A DNA stretch of 64,000 nt from Neoceratodus forsteri (Eukaryota; Chordata; Ceratodontiformes; Ceratodontidae), in contig CM028132.1 in NCBI GenBank assembly GCA_016271365.2, positions 1,188,031,001 to 1,188,095,000 on the forward strand. The letters run 5' to 3'. The first letter of the stretch is position 1; the number at the start of each line of letters is the position of its first letter. Below are positions 32,097-42,055 of this stretch, piece by piece. The position numbers were made by a program, and so were the translations under genes. The notes under the pieces were generated by a model, which had not been told where the DNA came from, made no database searches, and saw only the letters and a program-made list of their open reading frames with translations.

Positions 32097-32460
32097 ACCA
32101 ACCACATAAGCAACACACGGGCACCAAACTTGCAAAAAACTCTAAATTTATTCCAAATACATCTTGTTGCACGCTTGACGCATTTTGGACTGTGGTCCTT
32201 TATCAAACGCTAGTGCAACTAACATCAACACAGACTTAAATAATAAAACCAATTAACTCATTGCACCGTCACATGACGGAACCCTCTCTGATAGGTTAAA
32301 CATCATCATTTTTCAGGTCACAACCATTTCACTGAGACCAAATTCAGATTAGAGGGGAGGTAAGAAGCTGGTAGAGTCCAATACTGAAAATTAAAAAAAA
32401 GGGGGAGAAGGAGGAAAAAAAAAAGGAAAGGAAAGGAAACTACAAAGAACATATAAATAT
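32097..32460 (-). mobile_element. Penelope-like terminal fragment in the L1 spacer
   Basis: The segment resembles the pLTR/3' end of Penelope-like elements: 'gcttgacgcattttggactg' and 'tggtcctttatcaaacgc', whose reverse complement carries a hammerhead-like core. It runs into purine-rich 'ggaaaggaaaggaaac'. No coding part is attached. Boundaries are approximate; a 5'-truncated copy is likely. Confidence 0.5.
32171..32207 (-). ncRNA. Hammerhead-like ribozyme core, degenerate
   Basis: The reverse strand reads 'TTGATAAAGGACC', then 'ACA', then 'GTCCAAAATGCGTC'. This has the order of a type I hammerhead (CTGANGA, stem II, GAAA, ...GTC). Stem II is GGAC/GTCC. Core bases deviate (TTGATAA for CTGATGA, AAAA for GAAA), so cleavage is unlikely. 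Hammerheads are known in Penelope-like element termini. Confidence 0.4.
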
Positions 32461-32836
32461 AATTATATTTACATACATATACAAACCCCTACGTTACAGC
32501 ATCCCTAAAGGCATTAGAGAGGTGCACAATCTGTATATTGTCCCATTGGCACTTGGGTCCTCAGGTGAGCCTCAGGCCGGTGCCAAGCTTAGGACCCAGT
32601 TCCTTGTGGATCCTTTGCCACACCCCAATGAACAGATCTAAAGAGGGTGTGGTACGGGGTACATTCACCTTGAAGATTCTGGTTTAAAGTTTTCAATGTT
32701 CTTTGGATTAAATTATTTTAGCTGTAAAGTTGTTCATTCTTCAAGTTGCAATTTTACATTGGGTTAGATTATAGATATAGGCATACTATCCCTTCCGTAT
32801 TCAGCCAGGTAACTTATTGGTACACTACTTGTAAAT

Positions 32837-33591
32837 ATGGCTGATCTTAAGATAGTTACATTTAATGTGAGAGGCATTAACAACCCAGTTGAAAGGGCGA
32901 GGGTCTTACAGGATTTACAACGCCAAAAAGCTATGATAGCCTTCCTCCAAGAGACTCACCTGACTGCAGCTGAACACCTAAAATTGTGGAGGTCATGGGT
33001 AGGGGAAGTTTATGCCTCTCATTATGAAGCGGATCCACATCATAGAGGGGTGGCCATTTTATTGTGACATAATGCCCCACTGGTGGTGTCCAAAGTGCAA
33101 ACTGACCCACAGGGAAGATTTGTCCTGGTTTGGGGTACTTACCGGGGCCAAAGCTGTGTGTTGGTAAACCTGTACGTGCCAAATGAGTAACTTCTCCGAC
33201 TCCCCTTCCTTGAAAAAATCTTGAAGGACAACGTGACAGACTCACATAGTTTGGTGGTGATGGGGGGGACTTTAATGAAGTTATCAACCCTGGGTTGATC
33301 AACACTGGGGGTCCCATGGACTGAATTGGATGGGAAGCTCCTTCTGAGACTTTGGTCAGGAACTGGGACTGGTAGAAAGTTGGTACTTCATACATCCGAG
33401 AGGTAAAGACTATACTTAATATTCCCCATGACACAAGGGCTACTCCAGAATTGACTATTTTCTAATCTCGGTCAATTGGGTTCAGAAAATACAGAGATGT
33501 GATATAAGGAATATTACCTTATCAGATCATACCCCAGTAGCTTTGCAGATATCCACTATCACAGCATCCCCAGAGTCTTGCTGGAGACTTA
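32837..33591 (+). pseudogene. L1/Tx1 ORF2 N-terminus: APE endonuclease
   Basis: It starts 'MADLKIVTFNVRGINNPVER' (N-x-R-G block) and includes 'IAFLQETHLTAAE' (catalytic Glu), 'HHRGVAILL', then after a stop 'VLVNLYVPN' and 'LSDHTPVALQI' (SDHxP block). It ends near 'CWRLN' where LINE B begins. The start is chosen at the Met preceding the conserved N-terminal strand, with stops upstream. The endonuclease nicks AT-rich targets for L1. Two or more stops break it. Confidence 0.75.
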
Positions 33592-33954
33592 ATTTATTTA
33601 TTTGTTTAGTTTTTGTTGATCAGGTAAGGTGCACTAGCCATAGCAATGACTATTTTCAGGCACGACCTGGGAGTATACAGAAACAAACATTTTGAACGAT
33701 GACAGTACAATCATACAAACAGTAGGCGCATAGAAAATAGTAATACAGTGCAAGTAGTGGAAACAAATAGGTACAACTGATTCTGCAAAACTATATAACA
33801 ATAGAAATATGGGAAAGCAAAAGTAAAAATCTTTAGGCAACATTTAGGTAGCAGTCCATTGAGCTAAAACAAGCAAAAAGTGCCAATTAATAGTCGAGGA
33901 AGATGGAATGCAAAAGAAAGAGGAGTAATTGGGGTAGGGAGGAAGTATATGGAG

Positions 33955-33985
33955 GTGGGATGGGATAGGATAGGATGGGAAGAAT
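33955..33985 (+). repeat. Short GGATA/GGATG microsatellite
   Basis: The purine-rich run 'gggatgggataggataggat' lies in the LINE B 3' UTR. It is a minor simple repeat. Confidence 0.6.
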
Positions 33986-34130
33986 TGAGGTGAGGTAAGG
34001 GATGATGATTAGCTGTAATTAAAAATTCAGTTATAACAAGCTAAGAGACAGGAGCTCAGTGCAGAACTTTTGTTGAGGAAAGGAGCACAGAAAGGCTGTT
34101 GGGGTAGAGGATATTATGTAGATTCATTGC

Positions 34131-34834
34131 AGACATATCGTGGGACATCAAGAGCAAGATCAGTCTGTTTGCTGATGATACCAAGGTAGGCGTGGTGGTG
34201 GATGACCTAGGGGGATGGCAGGGGTTGCAGGATGATCTGGCAAAGCTTGAAACCTGGTCAGACACCTGGCAACTGGGCTTTAATGCCAAAAAGTGCAAGG
34301 TGCTGCATTTTGGGATGAAGAACCCAGGGAGGAGTTACCAGCTATGGGGAGTGCAGCTAGCTGAAACAGAGGAGGAGAAGGATCTGGGTGTGCTCATTAC
34401 AGGGTCAATGAACAACTCGGCACAATGTAAGAAGGCAGCTGCAAAGGCCAACAAAATGCTGGGTTGTATTGCAAGGGGTATATCCTCGAGGAGGGAGGAG
34501 GTGATTCTGCCACTGTATAGTCATTAGTTAGACCACACCTGGAGTACTGCATGCAGTCTGGCGTCCGATATCTGAGAGGGACATTAAGTTACTGGAGGGG
34601 TGCAGCGCAGAGTGACAAAGATGATCAAGGGGCTGGGGGACTTATCATACGAGAGGAGGTTGAAGTGGTATGCAGTAGAACAGTGGACTGCTTCAAACGA
34701 GGATGGGACAGGACAAGGGGAAGGGTGGAAGGGAAGGGCAGCTGCAGAATAAGGGGTGCTAGCTGCACATTTGAGCAGACTTGATAGACCTCTAGGCCTT
34801 TATCTGCTGGCAAATTTCGTATGTTCATAGATGT
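34131..34834 (+). mobile_element. CR1-group 3' fragment inserted in LINE B
   Basis: Forward frames give 'KISLFADDTKVGVVVDDLGG', 'WQLGFNAKKCKVLHFGMKNP' and 'EEEKDLGVLITGSMNNSAQC'. After a stop come a degraded 'RPHLEYCMQSG' block and a tail ending 'cgtatgttcatagatg'. It is the C-terminal RT plus 3' UTR of a CR1 subfamily, with intact FADD. It is sense while LINE B is antisense. Severe 5' truncation is typical for CR1. Confidence 0.7.
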
Positions 34835-35091
34835 ACTGAGCTAAGGGGGTTTGAAATAGGAACAAGAGCATGAGACAGCAAGATGGTCACGCAGCAATGT
34901 TTTGAAAAAGTCATGGGATGATGCCAGGTGAATAGTTAGTGGGAGGGAGTTCCATTTTTTCAGGGTGTGGCAGGAGAAGGTGCGGTTGAGTGATGTCTAG
35001 GGATGACAACATGGGCATTGGCAGCTGAGCGTAGTTCATAGCTGGACGTCTGGTTTAGAAATAGTTCCGCCAGAGGCTTTGGTGTTTGATT

Positions 35092-35690
35092 TCAGATGAT
35101 ATTATCCATGATAGAGCAGAGCATATAATCATGGGAGGCTGCCGAAGAAAGCCATCCTAGCTCAGTGTAGAGGAGGCAGTGGTATTTTAGTTGATGTGAG
35201 GAGGACACATATCTACAGATATTGTTGTATGCGACATCCCACTCCTGAAAACTAGTCTTACCTGATGAGGCATATACTGCCAACCCATACATGAGTGACG
35301 GAAGGAGTAGACCACGAGCTATGGCAAGCTTAGCTGATGGAGTGAGTACGTAGCTGGAGTGGTAGGCCATACCAAGTTTCATGTTAGTCAGCTTGCAAGT
35401 CTGCTGGATATGGAGATCAAACTTGAGAGATGGATCAAGTGTGATACCCAGATATTTAAAGGAGGGTATAACCATGACTGAAGAGCCATTTGTAGTAGAT
35501 ACATTAAAAGTGGGTTGGATGAGTTTACGTTTAGCATTGGAACCAAACAGCATGGCTTGAGTCTTAGAAACATTTAGGACAAGCCTATTGCTTATCAATC
35601 ACTCTTCAATTTGTTGAAAATCTTGAGAAAGTTGGTTGATTTCAGAGATGTTCTTTGCACTGGTGTACAAGACAATGTCATCAGTATATG
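35092..35690 (-). pseudogene. LINE B RT C-terminal part
   Basis: The reverse strand begins at the catalytic region ('YTDDIVLYTSAKN' just below 35,690), with the usual YADD read as YTDD. It continues 'RLVLNVSKTQAMLFGSNAK', 'FKYLGITLDPSLKFDLHIQQ' and 'LLPSLMYGLAVYASSG'. The frame is open for 168 codons. The preceding palm blocks are at 39,123-39,498, displaced by the L2-like insertion that entered within codons just before the catalytic motif. Confidence 0.75.
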
Positions 35691-35846
35691 ATCAAATCAA
35701 ATCAAATCAATTTTAATTATAAAAAGGGGCCTTTCTAAAACCAAGGTGCCTGTACAATAAATACATAAAACAAAATAAATTATTCTAACAAGCATATAAT
35801 TCAACAGGCAACAATATAATAGCAGCATAGGAGAGTAAACTAAACC

Positions 35847-37726
35847 TCAATCAATAAATGCCAGGCTGAAGAGATAGGTTTTCAAAGCTATTTTAAAACT
35901 CTGGATGGTTAGGCAGTCTCGAACCTGATGAGATAGAGAGTTCCACAGGGATGGGGCAGCAAAACTAAATGCCCTTGCTCCAGATGTTTGCAGACGTACC
36001 CTGGGAACCTCTAGCAATCCCTCATCGGACGATCGGAGAGGACAGAGGGGACGATAGGGACAAAGGAGATCTTTCAAGTAACCCGGTCCCTGTTCATGTA
36101 GGGCCTTATAGGTTAGCAAAGCAACCTTAAAGGTGATCCGCCATTGTATAGGCAGCCAGTGCAGACTGCGGAGCACAGTCGTCATATGACTGGCTCTTGA
36201 TGCACCAGTCAATAGCCTGGCTGCCGCGTTCTGCACCAGCTGCAAGCGGCGGATATCAACCCCCGGCAGCCCTAGGTAAAGGGCATTGCAGTAGTCAAGA
36301 TAGGAGGAAACGAAGGCGTGAACCAATGTTGGAAGATCATCTGGAGGAACCAAATGTTTCACCGGGCAATATTTCTTAGATGGTAAAAAGACGTTTTAAC
36401 AACTGCTGACACCTGTGATTTCAGGGTCAAGCAGTCATCAAACATAATGCCCAGGTTCCGCACCTGGTCTGAGGTAGCTAGCTGAACACCTCCGAGCCAT
36501 AGACCCGAGGGTGGACCTGCCAACATACCCGCCTCACAACGATCTGGGTTCACGACCAACACCTCAGTTTTTTCAGAGTTCAACCTTAGCCAGCTCTCAT
36601 TCATCCAGGCCTGAATTTCAGTCAGACAGCTGCTGAGCACCGAGACAGCATAATCTTGTTCCGGGACAAAAGACATGTATAGCTGAGTGTCATCTGCATA
36701 GCAGTGGAAACTTGAGCCATACCATCTAATAATTGCTCCCAATGGCAGCATATACACTGCAAACAACATGGGTGCTAAGATGGATCCCGTGGAACCCCAC
36801 AGGGCAGGGAGAATGGAGCTGAGATACAAACCCCTGACACTACTCTCTAAGTCCTACCCATGAGGTAAGATTGAAACCATCTAAGGACAATCCCTGAGAG
36901 TCCACAGATAAACCGCAGGTGATCCAACAGCACACCATGGTCCACAGTATCAAATGCTACAGAGAGATCAAGAAGGACCAAGATGGAACAGGCCCTTCAA
37001 TCTCTCGCTATCAGGAGGTCATTTAGTACCCGAACAAGAGCCATCTCAGTACTATGTCTCTTCCTGAAACTGGACTGGAGAGAATCAAAGATATTGTGGC
37101 TGGTCAAATGGTCTTCCAGCTGCAATGCCACCACCTTCTCAGTAACCTTACCCAAAAACGGAAGGTTAGAGACCGGCCTGTAGTTTGCTAGACAGTCGGG
37201 ATCCAAGGAAGGCTTTTTAAGGAGAGGCTGAACTACGGCCTCCTTAAGGAAAGCTGGAAAAACTCCCCTCTCCAAGGATAACCAGACTATCTCAGCAAGG
37301 ACCAGGCTGATAACATCAACACAGCCAACGAGCAAGCACATGGGGCCTGGATCCAAACTACAGTTGGTAGGATGTAAAGTCTGGATAACCATCACAATAT
37401 CATTGATTGTAGGCTGGGCAAAGTCACATCACTCAAACCGGGAGTCCAACATCTCCTGCCAACAACTGCTAGAGAAACCCTAGAGAAAGAGTTAGGCGGA
37501 TATCGGACCTGATCGTGGCAACCTTATCCTCGAAGAATCGAGCAAACTCCTCACATTGCTCTTGTGAAAAGGCATTTCTGGGCTGAAGACAGAGTGGATT
37601 GCACAGTTTGTCCACAGTCCAGAAAAGCTGAGCTGGTCGATTCCGTGCAGCAGCAATTTCCCTGGACAGGAATTCTGCCTTCTTACGGGAAATTGTTGAT
37701 TGATAGACCAAATAATGGTCCATCAA
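35847..37726 (-). pseudogene. L2-like RT
   Basis: Reverse-strand blocks from 37,726: 'CEEFARFFEDKVATIRSDI', 'CLANYRPVSNLPFLGKVTEK', 'SSFRKRHSTEMALVRVLNDL', '[14 protein letters not shown]' (in the gap near 36,950), 'GSILAPMLFAVYMLPLG' (usual GSxLxPLLF) and the catalytic 'FHCYADDTQLYMSF'. Then come 'LRNIARXXXPPDD', 'FVSSYLDYCNALYLGLPGVD' and 'ARAFSFAAPSLWNSLSHQVR'. YADD is intact. Three or four indels split it. It is well preserved for its class and usable as the family reference in this window. Confidence 0.75.
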
Positions 37727-37989
37727 ACTAAGCCTGTCACATACCAGGTCGGAGCTCTGCCATTGCCTCTTTAGCCTTCATCCCACTCTCTTCAGTTCCC
37801 TCAGGTCCCCATCAAACCATAGGGACCTAGGGCCAAGGGAGAGTGGACGAACATGGACAGGAGCAATGGAATCCAAGGCCTCTGTCACTGCCTTACTGTA
37901 GGCAAATACAAAATCTCCTGGATCCACGCATTCCCTCGGCATGCCCGATAGGCCCAGTACCACCATCAGACCATCTGGGGATACACCCC

Positions 37990-39034
37990 TCACAGAGCGG
38001 CACTGGGCCATCTCCATAGGGGCAGGTCTCTTAGGGGGGCCTCAAAACTAAAGCTGATGATATGATGGTCTGACCATCCGACTGGATCCACCACCAAGTT
38101 GGATATCTCCATCCCAAGGAGAAACACCAAGTCCAATGAATGACCACCAATGTGGGTCGAGAAGGAAACAACCTGTGTGAGGCCCAATGAGCTCATTAGC
38201 TGGAGAAAGGCCTGTCCAAGCTGCGTGAGTTCATCGTCGACCCACACATTGAAATCCCTAAGGATCAGCCATCTATGGATCCTAATGTTAGGTCGGTGAT
38301 GAAGTCCGAATTCCTCAAGAGGAAAACATTCCCATCTCCTGGTGGATGGTAGATGAGAAGAATCCTGCACCCCACACCCTCGCCCACGATACATTCAAAG
38401 GAGTTGGTGGCTCCCACTGGAATTTTCCTCAGGTTCAGTTCTGATTTAAAACATAGGGCCACACCCCCGCCCCTATAATCGATCCTCGGGCGATGTATCA
38501 CCGAGTACCCGGGTGGAATCGCTGATGCCAAGATTGGGCCTGCATTTCCATCCAACCAGGTCTCGGTGATGCAAGCCAGCTCAGTCAAATTAACAAGATC
38601 CCCAATTATGGTGGTCTTGTTTTAATAGACCTGGCATTGCATAACACCACCTGAATTCGATGAGCAGCCGAGGGAGACCAAGTTTCTTGTCTGCAATAAG
38701 CAGAACCCTTGGGTATGGGAACCAGACAGGGAGGACCCCTCTCCTGGACCCATTTCGCCCCAGGGCATCTCCTTGTCCCCACAATCCCAATCCACCCACT
38801 CCTCCCCATTCTCCCAACAGGCCGAGTTCCTGCCCTAACCCTCCTAACTATTCCCAATCCCCTACACAGTCTGTACACCTCCGGGGATAGAGGGGAACAA
38901 CAAAAAGGGTGAAGATCCCTCAGCCTGGAGGGGGAATGCTGCCTAACCATCAGCCCAGGCCGACACATTTTCCTAAAAAATAAATAACCCAAACCAAAAA
39001 TAATATATAACCATATAACAAATACCAACCCCAA
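37990..39034 (-). pseudogene. L2-like N-terminal region and APE endonuclease
   Basis: From 38,588 the reverse strand reads 'MTELACITETWLDGNAGPIL' (catalytic Glu in TETW), 'YRGGGVALCFKSELNL' and 'CRILLIYHPPGDGN'. From about 38,270 follow 'LRDFNVWVDDELTQLGQAFL', 'GGHSLDLVFLLGMEI' and 'WSDHHIISFSFE' (SDHH block). Upstream (39,034-38,606) is a short N-terminal region without a recognisable zinc finger. There is one main frame shift, near 38,270. Confidence 0.7.
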
Positions 39035-39122
39035 CCCCTAAAGTAAAACAAAACTATTTAAAGCAGGACGTAATAGCTTCAAAGCAGCAGCAGAAAAATA
39101 GTCCAAGACCTATTTTTATCTC

Positions 39123-40380
39123 TATGTAGCAGGGAGTCAGTATGGGGAATGTTTGAGGTAATATTATTTATAAAGATGGAGAAAAGCAGGGGACCGAGAA
39201 TGTATCCTTGTGGCACACCAATATTTATGGTAGCATAATCTGACAAGATAATTAAAAATTTAACTAGTTGAATGCGATCTGTCAGGTAGTTGTCAAACCA
39301 TGCAGTCACACCCTGTGAGAAGCCTAGTGATGTTAGAGTAGTGAGAAGGACAGGATGATCTATAAGGTCAAATGCTTTAGTCATGTCTATAAAAATTGCC
39401 CCCTTTAGGAGACCCGAGTCCATGGCTGCTAGGGTATCGGACATAAATTTGAGTAAAGCAGAGATGGTGCTATGATCCTTGAGGAAACCATGCTGCACAG
39501 ACGTGAGAAGGTTTAGTTTCTGCAGAAAGTCAATAGTTTTGAGTGGCTACAAGCTTCTCAAGGATTTTGCTAAGAACAGGCAATATGGCAATGGGCCTAT
39601 AGTTTGAGGGATTTTTACGGTCCCCTTTTTTTAAAACAGGGGTAATCCTGGTAGTCTTCCAGATGTATGGGACATAGCTATGACAAAGGAAGAGGGAAAA
39701 AAGTTTTGCAAGAGGTGCTGCTATGTGAGGGGCTGCGAGCTTTAGGAGTTTGGGTTCAAGGTTATCTGACCCAGCAGCGGTGAAATCAGAGATATTTTTG
39801 AGCAGTCTTAGAACTTCAAGGTGAGTGACAGACTTGAAAAGAAATTTGGGCCCAGCAACATCAGGTTGGTCATTCGAGTACAGTCTGGCTGGGAAAGTCG
39901 AGGTATAGTTGGTGAAGTTAGAGAAATGGACATTGAAAAAGTTTGCAATAGTGGAGGGATTATTGCGTGGACACCATTGAGAGGCATATCAGTTGGAGTG
40001 GGGGCAGGATTTGATCCTAGGAAGCATTTTATATGGGACCAGAATTTTTTGGGGTCACCACATGATTTAGTTAATAGATCCTTGCAATAGGCACTTTTGA
40101 TCTCCTTCTTGCAGGAGTTTCGGAGTGCTCTGTAGGAATTTAAGTCAGCTGGGAGCCCCGTAATTTTGTAGTGGAGCCAGGATTTGTCCCACTGTCGCAG
40201 TTTAGAGAGAAGGTCGGACTTTAGCCACCGAGTATGTTTATTTTTTACTCGAGGGGTAACAAGAGGGCAATGTTTGTCCTGAATCTCCAGGAAGTGAGTC
40301 AGGAATATATTTAGAGTAGTCTGAAGGTCATCAGCGTTAAAAAGGGGGGTCCAGTCAACAGTGGCAATGTCCAGTAGAAA
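39123..40380 (-). pseudogene. LINE B RT fingers and palm
   Basis: On the reverse strand: 'KKGDRKNPSNYRPIAILPVL' (about 39,630), 'MQHGFLKDHSTISALLKFMS' (39,498), 'FIDMTKAFDLIDHPVLLTTL' and 'NIGVPQGYILGPLLFSIFIN', ending in 'DSLL' at the insertion point. The catalytic block lies on the far side at 35,690. Upstream (40,380-39,640) is a thinner, frame-broken linker. Confidence 0.7.
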
Positions 40381-40383
40381 GGA

Positions 40384-41262
40384 TTATGGGTCAAAATTTG
40401 CATAGTTACGGAAAGTGATAAAATGGGGCTTAGAAGAGGAGGGCCTAGTTTTGTCCCATATACAAAAGGTGGGGGAGTGGTCTGTGATGGCATCTTCTAG
40501 TATACCAGAGGAGATAATATTTTCCGGGTGGTTGGTCATTATCCAGTCCAACAGAGTACTATAGTTGGAGTGCAGGGCAATTCTAGTGGGGTCACTGATC
40601 ACCTGGTGAAAGTTGAAACTTTGAATCTTGGACTGTAGTACATATAGAGAGTATCCGAGCCAATTTAGATTGAGATCACCAAGTATAAGAACCTCAATTT
40701 TCCCGGAAAGAAGAGAGGTCTGAACAAGCAGTTTATCAAGTCCTTTTATACCACTTGATGGGGGGTTATAGGCACAGACAATATGTAGTTTTTTGGAGCC
40801 AAGAGTAAGGAGGACATGAAGCGCTTCGCAGTGTGTTAGGGGAGATGAGGAAATAGTGGAGAGCTGTAGGTGATCTTTAAAATAGATAGCTGTGCCACCC
40901 CCTATTTTAGGAGCAGGTCTGTCAAATCTCAGAAGATTGTAGGAGGGAAGTGAGCACTGAGAGTCCTGGATGGAAGATTTAAGCCAGGTTTCCATAAGGC
41001 AGATGACATCTGGTTTGTATAGGGTGACCCAGGCTTGTAGTTCAGCAAAATTATGCAGTAGGCTCCTGATGTTAAGGTGCGCAACAGTAAGGCCCTTTGC
41101 ATTAGAGAGGGGATTCTGTATGTTGTTGCTTGGTCCAGGGTTAGAATGTATATCTCCAGAGAGCAGCAGGGCCAGTATGAGGAGATACCAGAGTTTATGT
41201 CGCAGGAAGGGACATAGGGTTCTTGTGTTGAGGGGACAGTGTTTTAGTACATGGGCTACCAA
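40384..41262 (-). pseudogene. LINE B N-terminus: 2A-like peptide and APE endonuclease
   Basis: A 292-codon open frame. Residues 1-40 are hydrophobic and end in 'ALLLSGDIHSNPGPSNN' (about 41,155), a 2A-like peptide with D-I-H-x-N-P-G-P (the usual Glu replaced by His). The endonuclease follows: 'VAHLNIRSLLHNFAELQ', 'VICLMETWLKSSI', 'GGGTAIYFKDHL', 'VLILGDLNLNWLG', 'LLDWIMTNHPENI' and 'ITDHSPTFCIW' (TDH in place of SDH). The open frame covers the whole nuclease, unusual in this decayed region. Coding before 41,262 is absent; 41,263-42,055 is a probable 5' UTR. Confidence 0.8.
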
Positions 41263-42055
41263 CAGGAGCCAGGGCCTATTTGATAGAAGTGGATTTGGGT
41301 CATAACAGAGAGAGGGCAGCAGGCGAAGGTTAGAGAATATGTAGTCCTAGGGCTGAAAAAGTGGGATAGCCATGGGGTCAGTAGAAAAAAGTGGGCAAGG
41401 ATAGGTGGAGCAGAGCAAGAGAGGGTATAAGAAGAGACAGTAACATGAGTAGTTTCATAGTTTAAACAGATGTAGGTACTGGCTTTGAAAAAATGACAGG
41501 TCAGGACCAATCAGGGGAAAAAGGAAGTGTGAGATCAGAAAAAAGAGGTGTTGAAAAAGAGAGCTAGGATTGAAAGTTTGGGTGAGATTGATAATGAGAG
41601 ATCAATATAAGACTGTCAGGGAAAGGTTGGAGGAGCTACAGACACCGTGAGCAATGGGAGAGGAGAGATGACCAGGGTGGGTGGATCAATTGAGTATTTA
41701 AAGGAGGCCTTGGGGGGGGAGAAAAATTACAAGAGTTTCTTTCTGCCGAAAGAATGAGTTCAGCAGCCCCCAAACTCAGACCCTATGAACAGTACAAAAG
41801 CCCATAGAAAAGGCGCACCAATCCGAAGGCCTAGGAGGCAGAGAGCGGACCAAAGAGGGCCCGCCTGTAAAAGTCGCACTAATCAGAGGTTTGAAAAGCC
41901 GGAATTCAGTTAGCGGCCGTACCTGGGGCCTCGAACTGCTGCTGGAGACTGTGAGAGCGATCACGCTTGGGTCAAGGAGTCGGGCGTGGCGGCCGGAGGC
42001 GGCAAGTGTCAGTTTGCTTACCATGGATGACTTTAAGGACCTGTTAAAGATACTA

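Larger units (their letters stand above)
35691..39122 (-). mobile_element. L2-like LINE, near full length, inserted in LINE B RT
   Basis: This 3.43-kb antisense element has a 3' tail of four TTGAT pentamers ('atcaaatcaaatcaaatcaa' at 35,691). A 4-bp 'tatg' duplication is possible at 35,687-35,690 and 39,123-39,126. All coding blocks occur in order: endonuclease 38,588-37,990, RT 37,395-36,359 and C-terminus 36,362-35,847. Related fragments lie at 12,975, 52,110, 60,250 and 63,290. Pentamer tails and the 'SYLDYCNALYLGLP' block fit the L2 group. Confidence 0.8.
33592..42055 (-). mobile_element. LINE B: antisense Jockey-superfamily LINE with 2A-like motif
   Basis: The 3' A/T-rich tail is at 33,592 ('ttatttatttgtttag'). 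The 3' UTR continues to about 35,090, RT C-terminus at 35,092-35,690, RT palm and fingers at 39,123-40,380, endonuclease and N-terminus at 40,384-41,262, and a GC-rich 5' region to about 42,055. Two insertions split it: a CR1 tail (about 34,131-34,834) and an L2-like LINE (35,691-39,122). It is itself inside L1 ORF2. Removing the insertions leaves about 4.3 kb. Boundaries at both ends are approximate and no target duplication was identified. Confidence 0.75.
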
